IMG/VR virus record: IMGVR_UViG_3300046535_001697
Location: 18,637 to 82,636 of that record
Reading direction: 5' to 3' (one strand)
Origin: a virus
Length of the DNA stretch: 64,000 nucleotides
Both the position numbers and the translations under genes were made by a program. Positions 8,926-17,694 of the stretch are shown in pieces. The stretch's first letter is position 1. Each line of letters opens with the position of its first letter. The notes under the pieces are model-generated. The model made no database searches. It was not told the DNA's origin and saw nothing but the letters and a program-made list of their open reading frames with translations.

Positions 8926-9336
8926 TCAGGCGGATAGGGAGCGAAGCCGGTACTGCACCGGCAGGTACCACAGGGGCTTGGTCAGGTCGTCGTCGCGCTG
9001 TTCGGGCGGCCCGCCGAGGAGTTCCGGCTTCCAGCAGGCGCGCCCGTCGACCGTGAGCGGGTCGGCGAGGGCGGCGGCGACCCGGTCCCTGGTCCCGATG
9101 GCGCCCTCGGCGGTGGTGGCCACGCACGTGACCTGCACCAGGAGGTCCAGCACGGTGCGGTCGTCGGCCAGGGAGGCCGCCTCGACCGTGCCCGGGGCGG
9201 AGTACAGCACCGCGTAGGTCTTGGGCAGCGGGTCCGGGCCGCGGGGCGCACCGGCGAGGTAGACGGTCAGCGGGACGGCCTCGAGGACCGCGGTGACGGC
9301 GGCGATGTGCGGCAGGACCTCGGGCGCGGTGGTCAC
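8926..9336 (-). CDS. Tail terminator-like protein
   Basis: 136 residues. It opens with helices (EVLPHIAAVTAVLEAVPLTV), continues with a conserved-looking KTYAVLYSAPGT strand, and then VQVTCVATTAEGAIGTRDRVAAAL. This is the pattern of siphovirus tail terminator (gpU/DUF3168-like) proteins, which cap the tail tube. It overlaps the preceding gp10-like gene (ATGA) and precedes the tube genes, which supports the call. Confidence 0.7.
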   Translation of the reverse strand: MTTAPEVLPHIAAVTAVLEAVPLTVYLAGAPRGPDPLPKTYAVLYSAPGTVEAASLADDRTVLDLLVQVTCVATTAEGAIGTRDRVAAALADPLTVDGRACWKPELLGGPPEQRDDDLTKPLWYLPVQYRLRSLSA

Positions 9337-9719
9337 AGGAGGTCACCCCCGAGCTGTTCGACCGCGGCGATGAACCGCGGTTCTTCGGCGGCGAGGGCGC
9401 GGCCGCCGTCGTTGTGCGGCGGGTTGTGGGCGGAGCCGTACTCGAGCAAGTTGCCGAGCGGGCCCTGGGGGCCGGCCTTGTCGGGTCCGATGACGGCGCC
9501 GACGCCGACGCCCGGGATGGTGACCGGGTCGTCGTAGCCGATGGACAGCGGGTACAGGCGGGCGTGGGCGCCTGCGGTGGCGCGGGCGTTGGCCCGCCAG
9601 TCCCGCTTGATGTTGAGGGCGCCGCGGGCGACGACCTGGCGGCAGCGCTCGTCGAGGGTGGCTGCGGCCCGGGCGAGGTCGGCGGCGAACGCCTCGAGTT
9701 CCCTGATGTCCGCGGTCAT
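9333..9719 (-). CDS. Tail completion / HK97 gp10-like neck protein
   Basis: 128 residues starting at the ATG that overlaps the upstream stop. The N-terminal helix contains LEAFAADLARAAATLDER. The core has SIGYDDPVTIPGVGVGAVIG and GNLLEYGSAHNPPHND, the usual signature of HK97 gp10-type proteins (GxxLExGTxxxPP-like). It probably acts at the head-tail neck or in tail completion. Confidence 0.75.
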   Translation of the reverse strand: MTADIRELEAFAADLARAAATLDERCRQVVARGALNIKRDWRANARATAGAHARLYPLSIGYDDPVTIPGVGVGAVIGPDKAGPQGPLGNLLEYGSAHNPPHNDGGRALAAEEPRFIAAVEQLGGDLL

Positions 9720-10126
9720 GAGCGGTCCTCCACGACGATGCGCCAGGCGGTAGCCGTCGCGGACTCGCCGAGGCTGGTCACCCACAGGACGAGGCCGGAC
9801 AGGCGCGGGTCCGGGGAGGCGGTGACGGTGGCCCGGTCGTCGGGCAGGACCCGGGCGGCGACGGCCGGTACCGAGGTCCACGGCAGGGCGACCTCGTAGC
9901 GGCGGATGACGACGGCCCGCTCGCCCGCCCGGATGTCCTGGCTGTGGGCGATGAGCGGCTTGACCCGGGCCGGGCCCGAGTACAGGACCTGCGCCGGGCC
10001 CTCGCCGGTGTCGCCGGTCACCGGGTCGTAGACGTCGGGGGCGGGCCGCTCGAGACGGATCGTGTCGACCATGAGCTGCTCGTGGGCCGCCCGCCCGGCG
10101 GCGAGCAGCGCGTCCAGGGCGCTCAC
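9716..10126 (-). CDS. Head closure (stopper)-like protein, DUF6093-like
   Basis: 136 residues with overlaps on both sides. The N-terminal helix is followed by VDTIRLERPAPDVYDPVTGD and a beta-barrel-like region with RRYEVALPWTSVPA and GLVLWVTSLGESATATAWRI. This matches the actinophage DUF6093-type connector seen between adaptor and gp10-like proteins, which probably seals the portal channel after packaging. Family naming is from memory of the pattern. Confidence 0.65.
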   Translation of the reverse strand: MSALDALLAAGRAAHEQLMVDTIRLERPAPDVYDPVTGDTGEGPAQVLYSGPARVKPLIAHSQDIRAGERAVVIRRYEVALPWTSVPAVAARVLPDDRATVTASPDPRLSGLVLWVTSLGESATATAWRIVVEDRS

Positions 10127-10752
10127 GTGACCGGCTTCACGGAGAACGCCGCTGCCCGGTAGGGGCGCAGCATGGCTTTCTGGTCGGGGGTCAGGGAGCC
10201 GGCGCCGATGGTCTCGGACGCGAAGGTCCGGGAGTAGTCGTCGATGCTCTCGGAGCGCAGGCCCTGCGGGTTCGTCATGGTCAGGGCCGCGATCTCCACG
10301 ACGATGTCGACGATGTCGTCGGGGACGACGGTGTAGCCGTGGCTGTAGGTGATGCGGATGCGGTCGGCCCAGATGCCCTGGGGGCGGGCCCAGGGCCAGC
10401 CCATGAGGCGGGTCTGTGCCCAGAACGCTTCGGCGCGGGTGAGTTTGGAGCCGGTGCGGAGGTAGTCGCGGCCTTCCAGGCAGGGGAACTCGGTGGAGGT
10501 CACGCCGAACAGTTCGACGACGGTGAGCGGGTTGTCGGCGTCGACGACCAGGGGCCGTTGGGGCATCAGGAGTTGGCGGCCGCCGCCGGTGATGGTGATG
10601 GTGTCCTGGGCGTGGAAGGTGAGTTCCTGCCGGCAGTAGCCGCGGACGCGGGCGGATGCCCGGCGCAGGGCGCTGGCGGCCTGCGCCGGGTCGAGGGTGC
10701 GCTGGAGTGCGGCCTCGAGGTCGGCCTGGTTGGCGAGTGGGGGGAGGGACAT
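10123..10752 (-). CDS. Head-tail connector adaptor (gp6/gp15-like)
   Basis: 209 residues from an ATG preceded by GGGAGGAGC. The N-terminus (LANQADLEAALQRTLDPAQAASALRRAS) and the RVRGYCRQELTF helix are typical of head-tail adaptor proteins. They are followed by a beta insert and RIRITYSHGYTVVPDDIVDI with the characteristic YxxGY/PxDI pattern. It should bind the portal and form the first connector ring. Confidence 0.8.
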   Translation of the reverse strand: MSLPPLANQADLEAALQRTLDPAQAASALRRASARVRGYCRQELTFHAQDTITITGGGRQLLMPQRPLVVDADNPLTVVELFGVTSTEFPCLEGRDYLRTGSKLTRAEAFWAQTRLMGWPWARPQGIWADRIRITYSHGYTVVPDDIVDIVVEIAALTMTNPQGLRSESIDDYSRTFASETIGAGSLTPDQKAMLRPYRAAAFSVKPVT

Positions 10753-10768
10753 GGTGCTCCTCCCGTGG

Positions 10769-11233
10769 TCAGTCGGTCTGGGTCTCGGACTCGGTGTCGG
10801 TGGGGGTCGCCGGCTCGGTGGCGGGGTCGTTCTCCGCCTGGCCGTCATCGGTCTCGGACTCGGTGTCGGCGATGGCCGTGAGGCGCTTCACGGCGGTCGA
10901 GCGGGGGTTGTCCTTGGCCTGCTCGGCGGCCAGTGCGGCCCGGGCGCGGGCGGGGTCGTCGCCGACCCACGTCATGAGGTTGTCGATGGTGCCGTCGACG
11001 GGCGGCTCCCCGGCCGGGTCGCCGTCGTCCGGGCCGTTCCCGCCGCCGCTGTCCTCGGTCTGCGGGACGACCGGGGCGGGCGGTGCGGGCGGCTCGCCGT
11101 CGACGATCTCGACGGGCGCCAGGGTGAGCCACAGGTGTGCGGCGATCTCGCCGTCGACCTCGGCGCCCTGGCGGAGTTCGTGGACCTGGTAGTTGAAGTA
11201 GGTGCGGGTGTCTTCGGTGGCGCGGACACGCAT
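10769..11233 (-). CDS. Unknown structural-operon protein with acidic linker
   Basis: 154 residues. The N-terminal 50 residues look like a small beta domain (ATEDTRTYFNYQVHELRQGA). A Pro/Gly/Asp-rich linker follows, then a short helical domain with NLMTWVGDDPARARAALAAE, and an acidic repetitive tail (TESETDDGQAEND). It lies between major capsid and adaptor, a position often used for small head proteins. I do not recognise the family. Confidence 0.65.
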   Translation of the reverse strand: MRVRATEDTRTYFNYQVHELRQGAEVDGEIAAHLWLTLAPVEIVDGEPPAPPAPVVPQTEDSGGGNGPDDGDPAGEPPVDGTIDNLMTWVGDDPARARAALAAEQAKDNPRSTAVKRLTAIADTESETDDGQAENDPATEPATPTDTESETQTD

Positions 11234-11257
11234 GGTGGTCCCTCCTTCGGGGCCGGA

Positions 11258-11288
11258 CCCGGGGCGCGGCCGTGCGGCTGCGCCCCGG
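11258..11288 (-). terminator. GC-rich hairpin downstream of the major capsid gene
   Basis: Reading the minus strand, CCCGGGGCGCAGCC pairs with GGCCGCGCCCCGGG around a four-base loop, a few bases after the capsid stop. There is no T-run, so it may be a pause or RNA-stability element rather than a strong terminator. Confidence 0.5.
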
Positions 11289-11295
11289 GGAGGGG

Positions 11296-12597
11296 TCAGG
11301 CGTGCTCGATGACGACGGCGCGCTTGAACAGGGCGGCGTCGCCGGTGCCGACGTCGGTGGGGACGCCGTAGTCGCCGATCCAGGACCAGGTCGAGGAGAG
11401 GATCTGCTGGAGGCGGTCCTGCGGCGGGCGGACGATCATGGTGATGTCCACGCCGGGGGCGGCGTTGATGGTGCGGACATCGGGGACGTCCTCGACGCCG
11501 GTGCCCGCGAGCAGGGAGCCGGTGGAGTCGAACGGGGCCGCCATGAGGGCGCTGCCGCCGAGGACGATCGGCCGGTGCACGGTGAGGGTTCCGGCGGAGC
11601 CGCCCAGGATGGTCGGGCACTCGATGTTGCGGACCCAGTCGATGCCGCCGAACCGGCCGATCGACAGGTCCCGGAAGATCGGGGAGTCGACGCGGCCCTG
11701 CAGGGCCTGCTTGAAGTCCGAGTCGGAGAACAGCTGCGCCTCGGTGTCGGGGTCGATGTGCGCGACGTAGTAGCCGTTGATCGTCGGCACGTTCATCTTC
11801 CGCAGGCGGGCGACCGCGGCGCGGAAGTTGGCGAAGGTGACGGTGTTGGACCCGGACAGGTCGTAGGCGGAGTTACCGGTGGCGCGGATGGTGACCGGGG
11901 CGTTGGAGGCGAGGACGTAGTCGCCGGCGGTGTCGGCGCGGGCGGTGCCCAGGGTGAGGGTGTTGGTGCCCGCGTTGACGCCGACGACGGTGTTCGCGAC
12001 GCCGGCGATGGTGACGTTGAGCGGGGTCGCGCCGGAGACCGGGGTGGGGACGCCGTTGACGAGGACGCTCGAGAAGCCGGCGACGGACTGCACGATGATG
12101 CTGGTGTCCGAGCCGGCAGTGGTGGTGCACCAGGTGCGGCCGCCGCTGTAGGCGGCGTAGAGCTTGTTGCGGGAGACCTGGTTGATGGTCTGGCCGGCGT
12201 TGATGGCGAGGGTCTCGACGTCGGACAGGAACTTGTTGGCGAGCGCCATCGAGCTGGACAGCAGGTTGGTGTCCATGGAGTTGCCGTACTGGTCCATGGT
12301 CACGGACCACTGCTCGATGCCGTAGGTGGCCGCGGACGGGTCGGAGCCGGTGATGGGGGTGGTGACCGGCGCGAGGAGGCCCTTGCGGGTGAAGGTCTTG
12401 GTGTCGCCGAGGCCGGCCATCCACGGCTCGGCGTCCGCGATGGCGGGGAAGATGAAGTTCGGGACGAGCGCGTCCTTGAAGACGCGGTCGAGGATGCCGT
12501 TCTGCAGCATCGCGCGGATCGCTGCGGGGACGGTGCCGCGGACGTCGTGCCGGGCGAGGTCGAACCACGGGCGGGCCGCGGTCAGGGTGGGGGTCAT
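11296..12597 (-). CDS. Major capsid protein (HK97-fold type)
   Basis: 433 residues from the ATG at 12597, five bases after GAGGAG; a GTG two codons upstream sits directly on that site and is less likely. It has the expected size, the place after scaffold, and segments such as FIFPAIADAEPWMAGLGDTK, LLSSSMALANKFLSDVETLA and GGIDWVRNIECP. An insertion-like beta region (about residues 165-235, Thr/Val/Gly-rich) looks like an added domain. Residues 11-18 read WFDLARHD, the same octamer as residues 13-20 of the scaffold, a candidate proteolysis motif. Confidence 0.92.
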   Translation of the reverse strand: MTPTLTAARPWFDLARHDVRGTVPAAIRAMLQNGILDRVFKDALVPNFIFPAIADAEPWMAGLGDTKTFTRKGLLAPVTTPITGSDPSAATYGIEQWSVTMDQYGNSMDTNLLSSSMALANKFLSDVETLAINAGQTINQVSRNKLYAAYSGGRTWCTTTAGSDTSIIVQSVAGFSSVLVNGVPTPVSGATPLNVTIAGVANTVVGVNAGTNTLTLGTARADTAGDYVLASNAPVTIRATGNSAYDLSGSNTVTFANFRAAVARLRKMNVPTINGYYVAHIDPDTEAQLFSDSDFKQALQGRVDSPIFRDLSIGRFGGIDWVRNIECPTILGGSAGTLTVHRPIVLGGSALMAAPFDSTGSLLAGTGVEDVPDVRTINAAPGVDITMIVRPPQDRLQQILSSTWSWIGDYGVPTDVGTGDAALFKRAVVIEHA

Positions 12598-12599
12598 GC

Positions 12600-12788
12600 T
12601 CACTCCTCGGTGATGGTGACGGACACGAGGTCCGGGTGTTGCCGGGCGATCTGTTCGAGGCCCAGCAGTGCGGTTTGGGTGACGGCGGATACGGCCGCGC
12701 AGACGCGGCCTCCGGCGGCGTGCTCCTCATGGCCGACCACCTCGATGGAGGTGCGCCCGTCGCCCAGGCGGGCGCGGATGTGGATCAC
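12600..12788 (-). CDS. Prp-like cysteine protease (miniature)
   Basis: 62 residues, between scaffold and major capsid and overlapping the scaffold stop. The pattern matches Prp (YsxB), the protease that trims ribosomal protein L27 in Firmicutes: VVGHEEHAAGGRVCAAVSAVTQTALLG, seen here as the GH motif (His20), a short loop, then VCAAVS (Cys30) and TQTALLGLEQ. The usual Prp is about 105-110 residues, so this one ends after the first half and may be a minimal or degenerate form. By analogy with staphylococcal phages, whose capsid precursors are cut by host Prp, it is a candidate prohead protease. Confidence 0.72.
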   Translation of the reverse strand: MIHIRARLGDGRTSIEVVGHEEHAAGGRVCAAVSAVTQTALLGLEQIARQHPDLVSVTITEE

Positions 12789-13555
12789 GACCGGAGCCGG
12801 TACCCGTACTTGGCGAGTTCCGCGTCGCGCTCCTCGGGGGAGGCGTTGCGGAAGTCCGTGGCCGGTGCGGGCGGCCGGGAGCCCTGGCCCGGGTCGGGCT
12901 TGGGCCGGCGGGGCCGCTCGGCGGCCGGTGCGGGGTCGGCCGGGGCCGCGGCGGGGGCCTGCGGTGCGGGCTTCGCCCAGTGCGCCTTGCGGTCCAGGAG
13001 GTCGGCGAGGTCGGCCTCGATGGCCTCGGTGTCGATCTCGCCGTCGGAGTCGACGTACTTGGAGGGGTCGCGCATGAGGACCTCGACGGCGTCCGTCGGG
13101 TCGGCGAACCGGTCGATGGACAGGGTCCTCACCTCGGCGGCGACCGCGCGGGCGGTGGCCCTGGCGGCCTGTTCCGCGGCGCGCTCCGCCTTGGCGGTGG
13201 CCTTCTCGAGGTCGGACTTGTCGCGGTCCTCGTACTCGCGGACCTTGGCCTCGGCGGCGAGACGGGCCTTGCGCTCGTCCGCGGCCGCCCTCTTGGCTGC
13301 CTGCTGGGTGGCCTTCATTCGCTCGATGGCCCGCTTGGCCTTGTCGCCGAGCGCCGGGTCGTCGCCGTCCGGGCTGTCGCCCTCGGGCTCCGGGTCGCCG
13401 TCGTCGGCCGGGTCGGGGTCGGCCTGGGGGTCGGGGTCGGCGGCCGGATCCGGGTTGCCCGGGTCGGCCCCCTCGGGGGTGGGGTCGTCGCCCTCGTCGT
13501 GACGGGCGAGGTCGAACCAGTGCGGGGCACGGCTCGTCAGGGTGCGGTCGGACAT
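12785..13555 (-). CDS. Scaffolding protein
   Basis: 256 residues, directly upstream of the protease and capsid genes. Residues 24-70 are a Pro/Asp repeat linker. Residues 75-145 are a strongly charged Ala-rich helix (KAKRAIERMKATQQAAKRAA onward) typical of scaffolds. The C-terminus has a basic patch and a short helix ending KYGYRLRS. Residues 13-20 are WFDLARHD, identical to residues 11-18 of the major capsid protein and encoded by an identical 17-base stretch. This suggests a shared processing or binding motif. Confidence 0.85.
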   Translation of the reverse strand: MSDRTLTSRAPHWFDLARHDEGDDPTPEGADPGNPDPAADPDPQADPDPADDGDPEPEGDSPDGDDPALGDKAKRAIERMKATQQAAKRAAADERKARLAAEAKVREYEDRDKSDLEKATAKAERAAEQAARATARAVAAEVRTLSIDRFADPTDAVEVLMRDPSKYVDSDGEIDTEAIEADLADLLDRKAHWAKPAPQAPAAAPADPAPAAERPRRPKPDPGQGSRPPAPATDFRNASPEERDAELAKYGYRLRS

Positions 13556-13604
13556 GGTGGTGTCTCCCGTTGCAGGAGTCGGGACCGTCGGCGTTGCGCC
13601 GGGG

Positions 13605-14594
13605 TCAGATCAGGTAGCCGTAGCGGCGGAGCATCGCGATCAGCTCGTCGCGGTCCCCGGCGCGGGCGTAGATTTCCTCCGGCAGGAGGCGGTGGGCGCG
13701 GAGCTTGAAGCCCTTGCCGGACGGCGGGACCAGGCCGCGCTCGATCGCCCGCTGGCGTTCGAGGCGGAAGAACCGGCCCCGCTTGGTCGTGGAGTCGTAG
13801 GTGGAGCGCAGCCGCTGCCCGTACGAGTCGGCGGTGTACATGCCGCGGCGGGCGTTGACGACCTGCCCGATGTCGGCGCCGTCCCTGATGGCCTGCGCGC
13901 CGGCGGCGGTGAACACGCGGGCCTGTTCGGCCTCGGACAGGCTGTTGAAGTAGGCCCGCGGGTCCGTCATCGCCCGGCCCGCCTGGTAGCGGGTGACGGG
14001 CTGGTGCACGCAGTCGCAGTGCGGGTGGCGCTGGAAGCCGGTGTTGTACCGGTAGAAGGTGCCGGCCAGCACCACGCAGCGCGCGCAGGACGGCGGGCTG
14101 AGGACCCGCACGTAGCCGGTGACCGCCCGGTTGGAGGCGATCCCGGCCCCGGCCGCGGTCCTCCCCGCGTCCGCGACCTCCGTGGTCGCCGAGCGGAGCA
14201 GGGTGGCGAGGGATCCGGTCATGGCGTCCGCCTCCGCCTGGCCGGCCTCCAGGCGCCACTTCGCATCGATGACCGGCTCGTACAGCAGGCCGAGCAGGGA
14301 CCGGCCGTCGGCGGCCTGCCCGGCGAACGCCCCGACCCGGATGGCCCCGGCCGGATCGCTCTGGGCGCCGTCCGCGGCGATGACCGCCGCCAGGTAGGCG
14401 TCGGCCGGTGAGGCGGCGGCCTGCTGCCCTTCAGTGACGGCCTGCACCAGCGCCGGGCCGGCGGTCAGCCACTCGTGGTCGAGCCTGCGGGCATGCAGGC
14501 GCCGCCAGATGGCCTGCACCCGGTCCGCAGTGCGGCGCACGGTGCGCTGCTGCTGCAGGTAGTGCGCGGTGGCGATCTCCGAGGCGGTGGGCAC
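13605..14594 (-). CDS. MuF-like minor capsid protein
   Basis: 329 residues between portal and scaffold, the usual place for MuF/VG15-type proteins that enter the head with the DNA. The N-terminal two thirds are helical. The C-terminal part has a Cys/His cluster (SPPSCARCVVLAGTFYRYN, then RHPHCDCVHQPVTRY), characteristic of this family, and ends in a basic helical region. I see no fused toxin or protease domain. Confidence 0.82.
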   Translation of the reverse strand: MPTASEIATAHYLQQQRTVRRTADRVQAIWRRLHARRLDHEWLTAGPALVQAVTEGQQAAASPADAYLAAVIAADGAQSDPAGAIRVGAFAGQAADGRSLLGLLYEPVIDAKWRLEAGQAEADAMTGSLATLLRSATTEVADAGRTAAGAGIASNRAVTGYVRVLSPPSCARCVVLAGTFYRYNTGFQRHPHCDCVHQPVTRYQAGRAMTDPRAYFNSLSEAEQARVFTAAGAQAIRDGADIGQVVNARRGMYTADSYGQRLRSTYDSTTKRGRFFRLERQRAIERGLVPPSGKGFKLRAHRLLPEEIYARAGDRDELIAMLRRYGYLI

Positions 14595-14597
14595 CGG

Positions 14598-16046
14598 CTA
14601 CTCCCCCGCAGCCGGAGGCGCCCCGTCCCCGCCGTCCGCAGGCTCGCCGCCGTCCGTGACGGGGGCGGCGGGTTCGGCCGGCGGTGGCGGCGGCTTGGGC
14701 CCGTACACGGCGGCGAGGTCGCCGCCCATGGCCCGGTCGAGGGCGTCCTGCTGCATGTCCCGCATCCGGGCCCGCTGCTCGGCGGAGTAGCCGAGGTCCT
14801 CCCAGGCCTGCTCGGTCGGCAGCAACCCCGCGGCGTGGAGCTTGACCACCGCATCGGCCTTCTGCGCGTACGTCGGCGTCGCCGGGTCCCGCCACTGCGT
14901 CTCCAGGGACCGGGCCGACGGTGCGACGTCGCCGTCCCGGACCAGCAGCGCCAGCCGCATGACCCGCTCCCACGGGCCGCCGAACGCCCTCTGCCGGCGC
15001 TCCGCACGCTTCACCAGCCGCGTCTCGGACGAGCGGATGGCGTCCGCCGAGACCGGGTTGTCGGTCGCCAGGCCCAGGAACGCCGGCGGCAGGCCGGTCA
15101 GCGACGCCACCAGCCGGGCCAGGGCGTTCAGCGTGTCGTGGAAGTTGGTCAGCTGCGCCTCGGGGAACTGCCCGTACTTGACGTCCGAGTTCTCCGTGGC
15201 CCACAGGCGGCCCGCGAGGGAGGAGAACGCGCCGAGCGGGTTGCCCTGCTCGTCGGTGAAGTCCTCCCGGGAGACGCCGGTCGCCCAGCGGCGCGGCATC
15301 GCGTGGTACTCCGCGGACAGCATCATGTCCGTGGCGATCTTGCAGGCGGCATCCGAGAGCGGGATGACGGCCTTCAGCTCGGACGTGCCCAGGGCGCTCT
15401 CGAGACGGGGCCGGTTCGCGAGCATCTCGACCGGGACCTGCCCCAGGTCGTGCTGGTCGCCCTCGTCCGTCTTCTCGGCCCACTTGCCCTTCTCGAGGGC
15501 GAACACGTGCCGCGAGTCCGGCAGGTACAGCGTCGCCATCTTCGTCGGCGCTGCGCCCAGGCAGGGCTCCTCCCAGCGCTTGACCGCGGCGAGGACCTTC
15601 CGGGTGCGGGGGTCCCGTTCGGCGTAGACCTGCAGCGCCGACTCCACGGTGATCAGCGGGGTGTCGTCGTCCTCGTCGTTCGCGCCGACGATGACGTACG
15701 CCCGGCCGAGGGCCAGCGCATCCACGTGGCCCTGCTGGGAGCCCTCGTCGAGGTCGTTGGCCTGCCAGATGGACCACAGGTCGTCCGCGGTGGTCTCCGA
15801 GTCCGCGTACCGGAACCCTTCGACGTCCAGGCGTTCCTCGAGGGAGTCGACGACCAGCTGCGGCCAGTTGATGACGACCTGCCGCATCCGGTCCTGGAGT
15901 TCGTTGAGGAGCTCGGGCGCCATGTACGACAGGGGCTGGCTGCCCTCGTAGTAGGAGTTCATGAGCACGAGGCCCTTCTTCGCCTCGTCGTGGTCGGCGA
16001 CGAGGCGCTTCAGCCACTGCTCGGGGTCCAGATCGCTCAGCGCCAT
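14598..16046 (-). CDS. Portal protein (SPP1 gp6-like)
   Basis: 482 residues. Recognisable family features are the early YYEGSQPLSYM segment, NWPQLVVDSLEERLDVEGFR, and the stem region ASLTGLPPAFLGLATDNPVSADAIRSSE followed by a long RRQRAFGGPWERVMRLALL helix. The C-terminal 50 residues are a Pro/Ala-rich tail (PPPPPAEPAAPVTDGGEPA). It forms the dodecameric entry channel for DNA. It lies 13 bases after the terminase stop. Confidence 0.92.
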   Translation of the reverse strand: MALSDLDPEQWLKRLVADHDEAKKGLVLMNSYYEGSQPLSYMAPELLNELQDRMRQVVINWPQLVVDSLEERLDVEGFRYADSETTADDLWSIWQANDLDEGSQQGHVDALALGRAYVIVGANDEDDDTPLITVESALQVYAERDPRTRKVLAAVKRWEEPCLGAAPTKMATLYLPDSRHVFALEKGKWAEKTDEGDQHDLGQVPVEMLANRPRLESALGTSELKAVIPLSDAACKIATDMMLSAEYHAMPRRWATGVSREDFTDEQGNPLGAFSSLAGRLWATENSDVKYGQFPEAQLTNFHDTLNALARLVASLTGLPPAFLGLATDNPVSADAIRSSETRLVKRAERRQRAFGGPWERVMRLALLVRDGDVAPSARSLETQWRDPATPTYAQKADAVVKLHAAGLLPTEQAWEDLGYSAEQRARMRDMQQDALDRAMGGDLAAVYGPKPPPPPAEPAAPVTDGGEPADGGDGAPPAAGE

Positions 16047-16059
16047 CGGGCACCCCCTG

Positions 16060-17694
16060 TCATCGCATCACGGTGGTTCTCCGTGGGGTTTTGGGTCGGG
16101 CGAGACCCGCTGCGACGGCGTCGCTGGCGGCCTCGTGGGCAAGGACTGACACGACCGCGAGGTCGATCTTCTGGTGGGGTGCGGCCTTGCGGAGCACGTA
16201 CCGGTCGGCCGGCCGGGCCGCCCGGCGGGCGTGCCCGACGTGCGCCGAGGTGTCCTCGCAGCCGTCGTGGAAGAACGTGCTGTCGGCCTTGGTGACGTCG
16301 GTGACCAGGCGTTCGCACGCGGCGTGCATCCGGATGATCTGGTTGGTGTTCCACTTGAAGACCCGCTTGTCGCCGTACTTCTCCGCCCACGCGTCGACCT
16401 CGGTCGGCCAGTACGGCGGGTCGCAGTACATGCGGACGACGTCGTAGCGGCGCATCAGCTCGTCGAGTGCGGCGTCGACTTCCAGGCGCGGCACCTGGCC
16501 GCCCCACTCCTTCGGGTCCCACACGGTCGGCAGGGCCAGGGAGCTGTAGACGGGCGTGAACTGGTAGCCGTCCAGGGTCTCGGCGCGGATCCCGGTCCAG
16601 TCGTCGATGTCCGAGCCGTCGAAGCCGAGGACCACGGAGGTGCCGTCGGGCACGTCCCGGTGGGTCTCCCGCGCGTCCCAGTGGTCGCGGTTGATCCAGG
16701 TCCCAGTGCCGGCGACGACCCGGTTGCCGAAGAACCGCTCGGCCTCCGCGGGCTCCTTCTCGAGGAGCTCGGCGGCCTCGCCCTCGATGGCGTCGAGGTC
16801 GATGTGCGTGGACCCGGCGTAGACGTGACTGTGGATCTTCCGCCGTTCGGCCTTGTTGGCGTACGACAGGCCCTTGGGCGGGGGCCGGTGGTACCGGTAG
16901 ACGTCGGTCTGCTTGGTCTCGGAGGTCTTCTGCGCGACCGAGTTCTCCGACGGGTCCCAGCAGTTCGTGGTCTCCAGCGAGCGGCCGCTCATGCCCGCCA
17001 GGCCGCGGCGCTGGGTCGTGGCGACCTTCGTCATCTTGTTGCCGTCGGTCCAGATACCCGTCTCGTCCTGGATCGCGAACGTGATCGGGTTTCCCAGGCG
17101 GGACTGCGCCGACGACGTGACGACGTCGATCCGGCCGTCGTTCGGCAGCCGGATGAACTGCTCGCCGACCTTCATCAGGTCACCGAGCGGGCCGTTGCGG
17201 ATCATCGCCTGCAACGGCCGGTAGACGTTGTCGGTCTGGTCCTCGCTGGTCGCGGTGATCTGCAGCAGCGGAGTCGACCACGGCCGGCCCATCGGCTCGC
17301 CCGGCTCGTACTCGTACATCCAGCCGCAGCCGCAGCCATGCGCCCGGCAGTCGTACACCTCGCCGCCCGCGGCCCAGCCGGCGAACAGCACCGGCCCGAC
17401 CGCTTCCGCCGCCGTGATCCCCGCGGTCCAGGGGCCCTTGCCCGACTTCTGAGGCGCGACGACCTGGCCGCGCCGGTAGTGAAACGCCGTCGACAGCTGG
17501 CCCACCTTGGCCGTCGGCCGCACCCGGTAGAAGTTGGCGGTGGCCCGCAGCTGCCAGTCGTACATCTCGAACGACTGCGGGCCCCGGGTCAGGCCTCCGA
17601 CGGACTCCAGGCGGCAGTGCCTGGCGATCCAGTCGGGGACGACGAACAGCGTCGGGAAGTCCAGCGGCCAGGTGCCGTCGTCAGCTGCCGCCAC
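16060..17694 (-). CDS. terL: Terminase large subunit
   Basis: 544 residues. The ATPase domain has a Walker A-like loop APQKSGKGP (residues 80-88) and a Walker B with catalytic acid FAIQDETG (Asp210, Glu211). The nuclease domain has the three expected acidic positions: GFDGSD (Asp359), YCDPPYW (Asp425) and KIDLAVVSVLAHEA (Asp511). An unusual CRAHGCGCGWMYEYEPGE insert sits at residues 116-133. The start overlaps the end of the small-subunit gene by 14 bases. The protein powers and ends genome packaging. Confidence 0.95.
   Translation of the reverse strand: MAAADDGTWPLDFPTLFVVPDWIARHCRLESVGGLTRGPQSFEMYDWQLRATANFYRVRPTAKVGQLSTAFHYRRGQVVAPQKSGKGPWTAGITAAEAVGPVLFAGWAAGGEVYDCRAHGCGCGWMYEYEPGEPMGRPWSTPLLQITATSEDQTDNVYRPLQAMIRNGPLGDLMKVGEQFIRLPNDGRIDVVTSSAQSRLGNPITFAIQDETGIWTDGNKMTKVATTQRRGLAGMSGRSLETTNCWDPSENSVAQKTSETKQTDVYRYHRPPPKGLSYANKAERRKIHSHVYAGSTHIDLDAIEGEAAELLEKEPAEAERFFGNRVVAGTGTWINRDHWDARETHRDVPDGTSVVLGFDGSDIDDWTGIRAETLDGYQFTPVYSSLALPTVWDPKEWGGQVPRLEVDAALDELMRRYDVVRMYCDPPYWPTEVDAWAEKYGDKRVFKWNTNQIIRMHAACERLVTDVTKADSTFFHDGCEDTSAHVGHARRAARPADRYVLRKAAPHQKIDLAVVSVLAHEAASDAVAAGLARPKTPRRTTVMR

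Noticed and set aside
12598-12603. GTG two codons upstream as the start of the major capsid protein
   Set aside because: It sits on the ribosome-binding GAGGAG itself. The ATG at 12597 has proper spacing.
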